From: Chitinophagales bacterium | GTDB lineage: Bacteria; Bacteroidota; Bacteroidia; Chitinophagales; Saprospiraceae | Direction: 5' to 3' | Assembly (NCBI GenBank): GCA_013297745.1 | Contig: JAAFIM010000001.1 | Coordinates: 36,294 to 100,293, forward strand | DNA: 64,000 bases | In this document: piece by piece, positions 43,232 through 52,300 of the stretch | Numbering within the stretch: position 1 is the stretch's first letter | How the letters are laid out: every line of letters starts with the position of its first letter | Notes under the pieces: model-generated | The model's database searches: none | The model's input: the letters and a program-made list of their open reading frames with translations, nothing else | What the model was told of the DNA's origin: nothing | Translations under genes and position numbers: made by a program

Positions 43232-43987
43232 CTAATGGTTAGAAATACTGCCGCGTCGGAACGATTGCCAAATAAAACGGGCGTGTTGGAATAAGGTTGG
43301 GAATAATCCAAAATGTCTTTTAAGAATATGAAAACGCTCCTTAAGTCCTTGCTTTCTGTGCTGATTGGACAAACCGCCAGCCAAAAAAGTGCATAAAACT
43401 ATCCCCGTATCTTTCACCGTTTGGGCATTTTTGAGGCAGCGAATAGACCAGTCCAAGTCGGCAGCTATTCTATAATTTTCAAAATCATATTCCACACAAA
43501 TTGACCTTTTCATTAGCATAGATTGGTGGCAAATCGTCATACCATTGATAAGCGAACGCCAGCTAAAATCGGCAGCTTTGGGATGCGGTTTATGCAACGG
43601 AAGTATTTGATTATCAAGCGTTTTAATCTCTGCTTTACCATATACAAAATCCTCATTTTGCCAATTTTCAAAAGCCAAACTTAAAGTTTCTGGGCTTGGG
43701 ATAACGTCGCCAGCGTGGAGAAACCAAACATAATCGCCTGTGGCTGCGCGTAAGCCTTTATTCATCGCATCGTAATTATTTTTGTCCTTTTCGGAGACAA
43801 TTTTTGATATTTTATCCGCGTATTTTTGCACAATTTCCAGCGTTCTATCTTTGGAAAGTCCATCCACGATAATATACTCTATATTGGGATAAGTTTGGAC
43901 AAAAACAGATTGCATAGTTGTTTCTATCAATTGTTCGGCGTTGAAAGTTACCGTTATAATAGAAATTTTGGGAAAATTATGATTCAT
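43232..43987 (-). CDS. Glycosyltransferase family 2
   Basis: A 251-residue GT-A enzyme with 'ISIITVTFNAEQLIETTMQSV' at the N-terminus, 'EYIIVDGLSKDRTLEIVQKY', and 'GDYVWFLHAGD' in place of the metal-binding DxD. The C-terminus has a helix bundle, 'HRKQGLKERFHILKRHFGLFPTLFQHARFIWQSFRR', likely membrane-associated. It is the first gene of the minus-strand glycosylation cluster and is separated from the methyltransferase by the repeat tract. The substrate sugar is unknown. Confidence 0.88.
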   Translation of the reverse strand: MNHNFPKISIITVTFNAEQLIETTMQSVFVQTYPNIEYIIVDGLSKDRTLEIVQKYADKISKIVSEKDKNNYDAMNKGLRAATGDYVWFLHAGDVIPSPETLSLAFENWQNEDFVYGKAEIKTLDNQILPLHKPHPKAADFSWRSLINGMTICHQSMLMKRSICVEYDFENYRIAADLDWSIRCLKNAQTVKDTGIVLCTFLAGGLSNQHRKQGLKERFHILKRHFGLFPTLFQHARFIWQSFRRGSISNH

Positions 43988-44086
43988 TGGATAAAAATTT
44001 GCAAAAATGGAACGATATTTGCGGAATATTTTTTTTGCTAAAAAATAACTCTTCTTTTTTATTTTTGATAAAAAAATTCGCTTGCT

Positions 44087-44491
44087 ATGATGAAAGTATT
44101 TATTATTTTGGGTTTATTTTTTGCTGGTACGCAATATGCCCAAGCGCAATCAGCCGCCGCCCTCGCCCAAGAAGCCCAAACTCTACTAGAGGCGGGCAAT
44201 CACGATGCAGCTTTAGCCAAAGCAGACGCTGCAATAACTGCCGATGCTAAGTTTGGAGAAGCATATTTTCGCCGTGGCAAAATCAAGTCCGCTAAAGCCA
44301 ACGACACCGAAGCAGTAGCAGATTATAGAAAAGCTATAGAATTGGGTTATGCTACGGGCGAATTGTATCGGCTCAAAGCAATGTCCGAACATCTGCTAAA
44401 AAATGATGCAGAAGGCTGCAAAGATTTTGACAAAGCAATTGGTTTGGGTGATGCCATCTCTGAAGATTTTAAAGCTCGTTTTTGTAAATAG
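44087..44491 (+). CDS. Exported TPR-containing small protein
   Basis: A 134-residue protein with a signal peptide (about 1-20, ending AQA-Q). About three tetratricopeptide-type helical pairs follow: 'ALAQEAQTLLEAGNHDAALAKADAAITADAKFGEAYFRRGKIK' and 'TEAVADYRKAIELG'. The C-terminal repeat holds a cysteine pair ('EGCKDFDKAI', 'KARFCK'). TPRs mediate protein contacts in the periplasm. The family beyond TPR is not recognised. Confidence 0.82.
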   Translation: MMKVFIILGLFFAGTQYAQAQSAAALAQEAQTLLEAGNHDAALAKADAAITADAKFGEAYFRRGKIKSAKANDTEAVADYRKAIELGYATGELYRLKAMSEHLLKNDAEGCKDFDKAIGLGDAISEDFKARFCK

Positions 44492-44646
44492 AAGCTTTTT
44501 TTATCAAATCGGGGGCAAAATTATACCTTTTTTTATCAAAAAATAACTTTATCAAAAAAAATATAGTCTAAAGCACTTGACATTCAAATAAATGGCTGTA
44601 TCTTTCGCCAAATTTTCGCTATTCCTGCCCTAAACTATATTTTTGT

Positions 44647-45342
44647 ATGAAAAAAAGCTATTGGTTCGCTGCTTTCTTAATGCCTTTTTTATTGACAAGT
44701 TGCGACTTTTACAATCAAATTTTTGGTACTTTTGTGGTACAAAAAACCCCCGATACGCTGGTACTTTCTATAGACCCTGACCGCACCGAACTACAGTACC
44801 TTGCTGATGATAGCACTTATGCCATTACCCGCTACTGGATGGATGGCTACGGCAATCGGCTGTATAAAAGTTTGGACGAGCGATTTCGGCGCGGTGCTCT
44901 ACACGGAGAACGCAAAGAATGGAGCAAAATGGGGCTTTTGGTGCACGAGTCTTATTGGGACAGAGGCACACGTATTGATAGCCTTTTGGAATGGTATGAT
45001 ACCACCCGCCAACTCAAAAAACGTATACAATTTGATAGCCTTGGCAATATGGAATTTGAAATGAATTTTCATGGCAATGGCCGCCGAGCCTCTGATACTA
45101 TCCAATATAATGGGGGCAAACGCAATGGGCAAATCAATTTTTATGATGAGAATGGAGATAAAACAACTACCTATGTGTATAGAAATGATACTTTATTGTA
45201 TGTAGAAGTATTCAAAAAAATGTATTCTACCCTTGAAGGTATGGCTGTTATGTTAGCTAGCCGCCGCCGCGAGGACTCTATAAAAATGGTCAATGATACC
45301 ACCCCAAAAAATATCATAGCCATAGAAGATGATGATTGGTAG
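44647..45342 (+). CDS. Lipoprotein with MORN-type repeats
   Basis: A 231-residue lipoprotein with lipobox LLTSC (lipid on Cys19). The mature part has repeats of the MORN_2/YwqK pattern: 'RRGALHGERKEWSKMGLLVHESYWDRG', 'KKRIQFDSLGNMEFEMNFHGNGR', 'KRNGQINFYDENGDKTTTYVYRND'. Such proteins are outer-membrane-associated lipoproteins in Bacteroidota with poorly known function. A near-consensus TATCTTTC at 44599-44606 may be its -7 box. A terminator lies at 45363-45398. Confidence 0.82.
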   Translation: MKKSYWFAAFLMPFLLTSCDFYNQIFGTFVVQKTPDTLVLSIDPDRTELQYLADDSTYAITRYWMDGYGNRLYKSLDERFRRGALHGERKEWSKMGLLVHESYWDRGTRIDSLLEWYDTTRQLKKRIQFDSLGNMEFEMNFHGNGRRASDTIQYNGGKRNGQINFYDENGDKTTTYVYRNDTLLYVEVFKKMYSTLEGMAVMLASRRREDSIKMVNDTTPKNIIAIEDDDW

Positions 45343-45362
45343 CCTTTAAATTGCTTATTGAT

Positions 45363-45398
45363 AAAAAAAGCGTTTTGTTAAATCAAGACGCTTTTTTA
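45363..45398 (+). terminator. Terminator of the MORN lipoprotein gene
   Basis: AAAAAGCGTTTT pairs with AAGACGCTTTTT around a short loop, followed by a T-run. Confidence 0.75.
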
Positions 45399-45530
45399 TT
45401 TTATGCCCCAAATTATTGTATATACAAGCTTTTTGGGTAGAAAATCAAGCTTTTTTTGCAAAAAAATATATTTTAAGATAATTTTAACGGAAAAAACGAT
45501 AAAAAATTTTTTTAATAAAAAAAAACGGTT

Positions 45531-45538
45531 TACCTTCG
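45531..45538 (+). promoter_or_regulatory. Possible -7 box for rpsA
   Basis: TACCTTCG differs from TAnnTTTG at one position and lies 77 bp upstream of the rpsA ATG. The untranslated leader is long and A-rich with no Shine-Dalgarno. Confidence 0.35.
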
Positions 45539-45614
45539 CGCCGCTTTTAACTCATTGAGAAAAAGCCGCTCAATTTTATTTATTAACAATTCAAAAAAAA
45601 ATAGCATTCCTACA

Positions 45615-47438
45615 ATGGAAAAGTCTGAAAACAAAGGTTTTGAAGAAAAACCACCAGTAGCGCACGACGATTACGACTGGTCTCGCGGTAGACGTGGGCA
45701 AGTTTCTTACAGCCAAGAGCAGCGCAATACTTTTTTACAACAATACGATAACACACTTTCTTCAATGAAAGAGTTTGAAATCGTAACAGGCAAAGTAGTT
45801 GCTGTGACCAACAGCGATGTGGTGCTTGATGTTAATTACAAATCTGACGGGGTTGTACCTCGCTCTGAATTCCGCGATATGCCCCTCCTAAAAGCAGGCG
45901 ACGAGGTAGAAGTGTATGTAGAAACTCAAGAAAACAAAGAAGGTCAATTGGTACTTTCTCGCCGCAAAGCCAAACTATTGCGCGCTTGGGAAAATATAGT
46001 CCAATCATTTGAAGAAGCAAGAGTGATTTCTGGTACAGTAATCAGCAAAACAAAAGGTGGACTTATTGTTGATATCAATGGTTTGGAAACATTCTTACCA
46101 GGTTCTCAAATTGATATTAAACCTATCACCGACTACGATGCTTATGTAGGCAAAGTGATGGATTTCAAAGTGGTGAAAGTAAATGAGCAAATTAAAAACG
46201 CTGTAGTTTCTCACAAAGCTCTTATTGAGTCTGATTTGGAACAACAACGTATGGAAATCCTTTCTCGCCTTGAAAAAGGTCAAGTATTGGAAGGTACGGT
46301 CAAAAATCTTACCCCATTTGGTGCATTCCTTGACTTGGGTGGCGTAGATGGTTTGTTGTACATCACCGATATTTCTTGGGGACGTATCAAACACCCAGAA
46401 GATGTGCTATCTGACGGACAAAAAATCAATGTGGTGGTTTTGGGCTTTGATGATGAGAAAAAACGCATCTCTTTGGGCTTAAAACAACTTATTCCTCACC
46501 CTTGGGAAGTATTGCCAGCGGATATAGTTCCTGGTTCTACAGTAGAAGGACGCATTGTTAATGTAGAAGATTACGGTGCATTCTTGGAAATCACTCCAGG
46601 CGTAGAAGGTTTAATCCACGTGTCTGAAGTATCTTGGAGCAGCCAACCCGTAAACTCTCGCGATTTCTTCAAAGAAGGTGCTATTTTCAAAGCAAAAGTA
46701 GTAACTATCGACCGCGATGACAAACGTATGGCATTGAGCGTTCGCCAATTGGTGGATGACCCTTGGGCAGCTGTAGAAACTAAATACGCACCCAAAACAA
46801 AACATACAGGTGAAGTGAAAAACCTAACTCCTTACGGTGTGTTTATCGAATTGGAAGATGGTATTGGTGGTATGGTGCATATTTCTGACCTTTCTTGGAC
46901 CAAACGCTATGCTCACCCAAGCGAATTTACCAAAGTTGGTGACAAATTAGACATCATCGTTATCGAAGTTGATAAAGAAAATCGCAAACTATCTTTAGGA
47001 CACAAACAATTGGAAGAAAATCCATGGGATACATTCGAAACTGTATTCCCCGTAGGTTCTAACCACGAAGCACTTATACTTCGCCGCGATGATAGAGGCG
47101 CTATCGTTCAGTTGCCTTATGGCTTGGAAGCTTTCGCTCCTATCCGCCACATCAAAAAAGAAGATGGCAGCATAGCAGATGCAGAAGAAACAGTTATGGT
47201 AAAAGTTATTGAATTTAACCGCGATGACAAACGCATTTTGGTTTCTCACACTCGTTATTATAGCGATATGAAAAAAGAAGCTGACGACAAAGTCAAAGAG
47301 GTTGAAAAAGATGACCAGAAAAAAGCTCGCGAAGCCGTTAAAAAACAAAACGATAAAACCGAGCGTTCAACTCTTGGTGATTTAGAAGGTTTTGCTGACC
47401 TCAAAGAACAATTGAAAGACAGCGACAAAACTGAATAA
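45615..47438 (+). CDS. rpsA: 30S ribosomal protein S1
   Basis: A 607-residue protein made of six S1 RNA-binding domains. Each is recognisable by 'GKVVAVTNSDVVLDVNYKSDGVVP', 'GTVKNLTPFGAFLDLGGVDGLLYITDISW', 'GRIVNVEDYGAFLEITPGVEGLIHVSEVSW', 'GEVKNLTPYGVFIELEDGIGGMVHISDLSW' and similar, ending in a charged tail (about 560-607). The frame is open upstream to 45555, but the ATG at 45615 matches the usual acidic N-terminus. S1 brings mRNA to the ribosome, which matters in Bacteroidota, where Shine-Dalgarno use is weak. A terminator follows. Confidence 0.96.
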   Translation: MEKSENKGFEEKPPVAHDDYDWSRGRRGQVSYSQEQRNTFLQQYDNTLSSMKEFEIVTGKVVAVTNSDVVLDVNYKSDGVVPRSEFRDMPLLKAGDEVEVYVETQENKEGQLVLSRRKAKLLRAWENIVQSFEEARVISGTVISKTKGGLIVDINGLETFLPGSQIDIKPITDYDAYVGKVMDFKVVKVNEQIKNAVVSHKALIESDLEQQRMEILSRLEKGQVLEGTVKNLTPFGAFLDLGGVDGLLYITDISWGRIKHPEDVLSDGQKINVVVLGFDDEKKRISLGLKQLIPHPWEVLPADIVPGSTVEGRIVNVEDYGAFLEITPGVEGLIHVSEVSWSSQPVNSRDFFKEGAIFKAKVVTIDRDDKRMALSVRQLVDDPWAAVETKYAPKTKHTGEVKNLTPYGVFIELEDGIGGMVHISDLSWTKRYAHPSEFTKVGDKLDIIVIEVDKENRKLSLGHKQLEENPWDTFETVFPVGSNHEALILRRDDRGAIVQLPYGLEAFAPIRHIKKEDGSIADAEETVMVKVIEFNRDDKRILVSHTRYYSDMKKEADDKVKEVEKDDQKKAREAVKKQNDKTERSTLGDLEGFADLKEQLKDSDKTE

Positions 47439-47452
47439 TAGTTTTAAAAAAT

Positions 47453-47488
47453 AAAAATCCTCTTGTTTTGCGACAAGGGGATTTTTTT
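47453..47488 (+). terminator. Terminator of rpsA
   Basis: AAAATCCTCTTGT pairs with ACAAGGGGATTTT (with wobble), followed by T. Confidence 0.85.
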
Positions 47489-47515
47489 ATGCCCAAAATT
47501 TTAAAAAAAGCCAAA

Positions 47516-47551
47516 TAAAAAAAGGCGCACCTTGGTCAAGATACGCCTTTT
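47516..47551 (-). terminator. Terminator of the DUF4397 cargo gene
   Basis: The stem AAAGGCG / CGCCTTT, with a T-run on the minus strand, lies 50 bp after the stop codon of the minus-strand gene. Confidence 0.75.
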
Positions 47552-47600
47552 ACGATTTTCTATTTATTTACAAAACTTTTTTTACCTTTTTTAAATTCAA

Positions 47601-48629
47601 TTATCTCTGAATCATTATTTTTTGTGTAGTCAAACCTTTGTTGCTCACCAAAGCCACTTGATATACACCATTTGGCAAGTTTTGGGTAGAGATTTGTAGG
47701 TTTTGTTGACCGTTGATAGCACCTAATTGTTGAGTATAAACTGATTTGCCAACCACATCGCTAATTTGTATAGACAAGTCTGTGTTTTCAGCAGCGTTGA
47801 ATGCTATATTCAATACATCCTGTGCTGGATTAGGGAACATAGACAAGTTTTCAAGTTGTGCAGTTTCGTTTACAGATACAGCCAAAGGCAATTGGATAAG
47901 CGCACCACCTGTAGAAGGAGCAACCCACAAGCCGAAAGAAGGTCCATTGCTGTTGGCGCTAGGGGTTAAAAATCCTGAGGCTAATACAGTGATTGCAGCA
48001 CCAGCCAAGTTTAATGTTTGTAAAGGAGCTTGATAAGATGCCACCGTTGTTGCGCCTGTAGCGTCTGTAACGTTCACCACGTAGTTGGCGTTAGCGGGCA
48101 AAGACAAGTAACCAGCAGTAGCAAAGGTACCATAAGAAATATCATCTACCAATACACCGTTATTAGCTGCGTTGCGGACATCTACTGTAGGCGCGTCTGT
48201 GCAGCCGTGCATCACCAAAATATCAGTGTTGGCAGGCATTTGTGCACTTCTTCTTGCACCTGAATAAATTTTCAAATCGAAAGGTTGTACTGGGCTGAAA
48301 TCTGTAGCATCGCCAGCTGTGCCGCTAGCTACTACTACATAGTTTTCGTTGGCTGTAAGCGTAACTACAAATTGGAAAGCACCCACAGTATCAGGGCTAC
48401 CTGCTCCAATGACTGCTATATTGAGAGGCACACCTGCAGGTAATCCTACATATCCAGTTGCTGTTCTGAAGTTGATGTCTTCTAATTCTAACAAATTATT
48501 TATCCAAATGTCTACCAAGCTTGCACCAGGGTTGGCGCAGTTGTGGATAATTTGAACGTTGGCGGATTGTTGCGCTTGAGCGAATAAGGCGGCAGAAGCA
48601 AATAAGGAAGTAAAAATAAAATTTTTCAT
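47601..48629 (-). CDS. DUF4397 domain protein with T9SS sorting domain
   Basis: A 342-residue secreted protein starting MKNFIFTSLFASAALFAQAQ, a typical signal peptide; the frame extends upstream to 48695 but the signal peptide fixes the start at 48629. The DUF4397 part (about 22-230) shows 'VQIIHNCANPGASLVDIWIN' and 'DILVMHGCTDAPTVDVRNA', two copies of its characteristic strand. The C-terminal T9SS domain (about 262-342) runs from 'LSMFPNPAQDVLNIAF' to 'LPNGVYQVALVSNKG'. It is presumably exported by the SprA-containing T9SS and attached to or released from the surface. Function of DUF4397 is unknown. Confidence 0.9.
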   Translation of the reverse strand: MKNFIFTSLFASAALFAQAQQSANVQIIHNCANPGASLVDIWINNLLELEDINFRTATGYVGLPAGVPLNIAVIGAGSPDTVGAFQFVVTLTANENYVVVASGTAGDATDFSPVQPFDLKIYSGARRSAQMPANTDILVMHGCTDAPTVDVRNAANNGVLVDDISYGTFATAGYLSLPANANYVVNVTDATGATTVASYQAPLQTLNLAGAAITVLASGFLTPSANSNGPSFGLWVAPSTGGALIQLPLAVSVNETAQLENLSMFPNPAQDVLNIAFNAAENTDLSIQISDVVGKSVYTQQLGAINGQQNLQISTQNLPNGVYQVALVSNKGLTTQKIMIQR

Positions 48630-48798
48630 TTTAAATGAATTGTTTTGAAGTTGTTGAATATCTGTTTGAAAATAATTATACAACTGTAACAGCAAAGTTT
48701 TATTTTTGTTTAATAAATTATGATAATTTTAACAAAAAACTTCAACAAAATCACATTTTCATGAAAAAAGTAAGGTTTTTACCCTTTTTTTATACATT

Positions 48799-49230
48799 TT
48801 AACCTATCAAAGGTCGTCCACTTTGCAAAATAGCAACTACTATAATCACCAAAGCTGCCAAGTTCCACAAAAACAAGCGGCGATGTTTTAAATCATCAAT
48901 TTTTATCTTGCGCAAGCCTGCACGGGCTAAGGTTATTAATACTATAGCTACAAGCATCATCACCCAGTGTTCTATAGTCCAATAGCGGATTGCTTTTTCC
49001 GACATAGCCGCCCCTGTAAATTGTACATTAGGGCTAACAAAATACAAAATAAAGCCCAAAACCAGCTGTAAGTGCGAACTAATAAATAAGCCCAAAGACA
49101 AACCATTATCTAATTTGCCAAAAGGCATATTTTTGGCCCAACCCAAAAGTGACTTCAGTAAGACAGCCACCATAAAAAATAGAAGGACATAACGCAGCCC
49201 CGAATGTGTATGTAATAAACCTGTATACAT
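48799..49230 (-). CDS. Hypothetical four-helix membrane protein with conserved histidines
   Basis: A 143-residue protein with about four membrane helices (12-30, 45-65, 88-105, 118-138). The N-terminal 'MYTGLLHTHSGLRYVLL' with His7 and His9, His53 in helix 2 ('SSHLQLVLG') and His88 in helix 3 ('IEHWVMM') suggest possible haem ligands of a cytochrome-b-like fold, but this is a guess. I recall this type as widespread and unnamed in Bacteroidota. Not tied to its neighbours. Confidence 0.65.
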   Translation of the reverse strand: MYTGLLHTHSGLRYVLLFFMVAVLLKSLLGWAKNMPFGKLDNGLSLGLFISSHLQLVLGFILYFVSPNVQFTGAAMSEKAIRYWTIEHWVMMLVAIVLITLARAGLRKIKIDDLKHRRLFLWNLAALVIIVVAILQSGRPLIG

Positions 49231-49305
49231 TTTTAAAGTTTGATGGTTAGAACAAGTAAAAAAAATAAAAGTTGAAATTTTCTATAAAAAAAATAATTTT
49301 TGTGT

Positions 49306-49346
49306 AAAAAAGCCCCCAACTTCAGCAGTTGAGGGCTTTATTTTTA
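49306..49346 (-). terminator. Terminator of sprA
   Basis: AAAAAAGCCCCCAACTT pairs with AGTTGAGGGCTTT just beyond the sprA stop codon. Confidence 0.82.
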
Positions 49347-49353
49347 ATCCATA

Positions 49354-52300
49354 CTATTGGGCAAGAGAAAAGCGCAAAGTCACTCCCCCTTTGGCATTGG
49401 TCACAGGAAAAGCATTAGATACTCGCGGTGTGGTACGAGAGTAGTCAAAAAAGGCTCTTATTGTGATTCTATTATTCAACACATAATCTATAGATGGTGC
49501 AATACGCAAGGTTTTCATCCCGCGAGTAGCTATAGAATTGCGTTGGTCTAAGATATGATTAACTGTAGCATCGTTGCGGTAAGAAAAATCAAATTGTATA
49601 TTCCATTCGTGCTTGGGTATGGTTTTGCCAAAATCAAAATAGTTGTCATTTTCTGGTTTTTTCTTTTTACCCTCGCCTTTAGCTTCTTTTTCTTTTTGAG
49701 CTTTGGATTTGAACAAATCTTTGGCTTTTACATTTTTGATGCGATAACCAAACCCTAAAGTCAGCTCTTCGGTCGTGGTAGCCGCCAAAGTATAATCGTT
49801 GAAACTCATAGCCAAATTGCGAGAAGATTTATAGTTCACTCTTGCCGATAAATCATTGACAAAACGCATATCCAAGCCTAGAAGCGGATTAAATTGTTCT
49901 GAAATCAATACATCTGGTACTTCAAAAGTAGAATAGAAATTTTGGCTATTTTGGTCTTTTTGCTCTGGATTATTTTGGAAATCCAAATCTGTGGCAAATC
50001 GATTGATAGTCATTGTGGATTTGTAGGCGTGAGTCAAACTAAACGAGCTAAAAATTTTCTTAAAGGCTTTAAGTTTTTGCAAGCCATTATAAGTTAGTCT
50101 CCAATTGGGTGAAGGCAACAAACTGCGTACATCTTTAACAATACGACTCACATTGGCATCTTGTCCTGTGTATGACATAATAAAAGCATTCAATAATACA
50201 TCTTGTTGATAACGTCCAAAACCATTGGTATAACCTCTATTAGCGGCTGTATCATCGTGTATGCCATTGCCCAAACGGCTGGAAATAATAGCCCGTGTAT
50301 CAGAAAAATTTTCAAAATTAGCTGAAGAATTTTTGCCATAACTACCCTCACTATCGCGCCAAGTTTTGATAGGCATATATGACATCGTGGTGGTACCTAT
50401 ACGCATAGGATTGAGATGACTAAATTTACCGTTGGGACCTAAGGTGTCCATTTTGAAATTTTCAGAATAGCTTTCAGTCACCGTTTTATTAATATCTACC
50501 TCCACATTAAAATCTGTGAATGGAATGACGTTAACCTTGACAGAATAATCCATTTTGCGCGTTTGTTGTACTTGCTGATTTTGGAAGATATTGTCTGTAA
50601 TCCAACCATTGGAAGCCGCTTTGTCCAACCACTGGGTAGTAGGCTGCATACCAAAAGCAAAGTCCATACCTGGACGCGAGAAGTCAGCTGCTTGTCCCAT
50701 ATATTTGTGATTGACCCGCACACCTGGTATAATGGAGGTAAAATCCTCTGTATAAGTTATCCGTGCGCGCTGTATCAACAACAAAGGACGAATTAAAGCC
50801 CGCATACTGGCTGAAGGTTCGTCTTTTTTGGCGTCTTTGGCTTGTCCGCCATCATCAGGCTTAATTTTATCATCCACTTTGCCCTTATCTTTACCATTGG
50901 GAGGATTTTTCATATCCTTATCCCCTTTTGCAGGTTGTTTATTTTGGGGTGCAGGTGTGCTGATTTTTTTCAAAAATTTGGACTTCGCATATAATTTATC
51001 AAAAGAGAAGTCAGCATTGATTTGCCTATTTTGACTATTGCCTATGATATTGCCCAAAGAATCTGTGTTCAAGCTCGCTACCGCCCAATTAAAATTAGTT
51101 TGGTATTGAGCACGCACATCTATCCAATCCAATATAGGAATTTTTTTGAACGGCAAGGTATAAGAAGCCACTGCATTGTGCTGATAAGCTTTATTTCTAC
51201 CCAAATTTCTGATATTATCTAAAATTGTATCGCGTTTTTCTTCCGTATCCCAACGTCCATAAGGTTCGTCAATAATTCCGTTATTAGTGGCTGTAAAGTT
51301 AATTTTTATAGACTGGGTCAAATCCCATTGCAGGTTATAACTTCTATCCCAAGAGAATTTTTTGTCGTACCAAGTGTTGGTTGCATCGTCTGCAAATCTA
51401 TATTTAGTTTCTCCAAAACGTCTCAACATTTCGCTACGCATACCTATAGTATTAGGCAATGGTTTGATATTAAAGTCTTGTATGATAGCCAACCATTTAT
51501 TAGGTTTGCCCAATAATTTTTTGAACGGAAAAATAGGCTTCATCGGAATAGCATAAGCGTATTCCAACACCAATCTTTTCTCTGTGCGGTCTTCACTTTG
51601 TATAAGCGGGGTTTGCAATACATTGCGAGTTTGGGCATAGGTCAAATTAAAGTTAGAAATATCAAATGGTAAAGCCACTTTGCTTGTTCTTTCTTTTTTG
51701 ACATTGGTAAAATTGAAACTAGAAATAGTACGCACAGTTTGGGCTTGGTCGCGCAGTGAATCTCGTACTTGACCATCCAAAGTAGCGTTCAATAAATCTT
51801 TCAAACGGATATCCAACTGATAAGGGTCATATTCTGGTGTCCGCATATCTTTGGAGTATTGGGCAAAAAACGGCAAGCGTACTTTCCATTTTTTGGGCAA
51901 AAATTTATCCAAAGCTATAGAACCTGTTACGTCATATTGTAGTGCAAGTTCGCGAGAACGTTGATTTACGCGCTGTTCTATACTACCAAAACCTATAGTG
52001 CGGAAACTGCCCGACATCGTCACATTACCCAAATCTGCAATTTGTAAGTCAGCGCGGCCAATACCCGCCATACCGCCTCTTTCGTCAAAACCAGTCAAAC
52101 GCAATTCATTCGCCCACACTTCCACACAACGCGCTATGCCATCGTCTTTGCGGTTGCGGATACCAATCATCATCCCTTTGACCAAGCCCAACTCTGGATT
52201 ACCAATTACTTTAACCAAATTGGCTGGTTTATTGGGGTCTTGAATACTATAAATCACCGAAAGCGGGTGGCCTATAGTTTGTCGTTGCAATTTCACTTGT

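Noticed and set aside
43067..43294. A plus-strand ORF rich in Lys/Ser/Tyr
   Set aside because: It is a translation of the 37-bp tandem repeat, and its end overlaps the GT2 gene on the other strand.
44638..44645. TATTTTTG as -7 box of the MORN lipoprotein gene
   Set aside because: It ends one base before the ATG, so the transcript would lack the start codon; TATCTTTC at 44599 is a better candidate.
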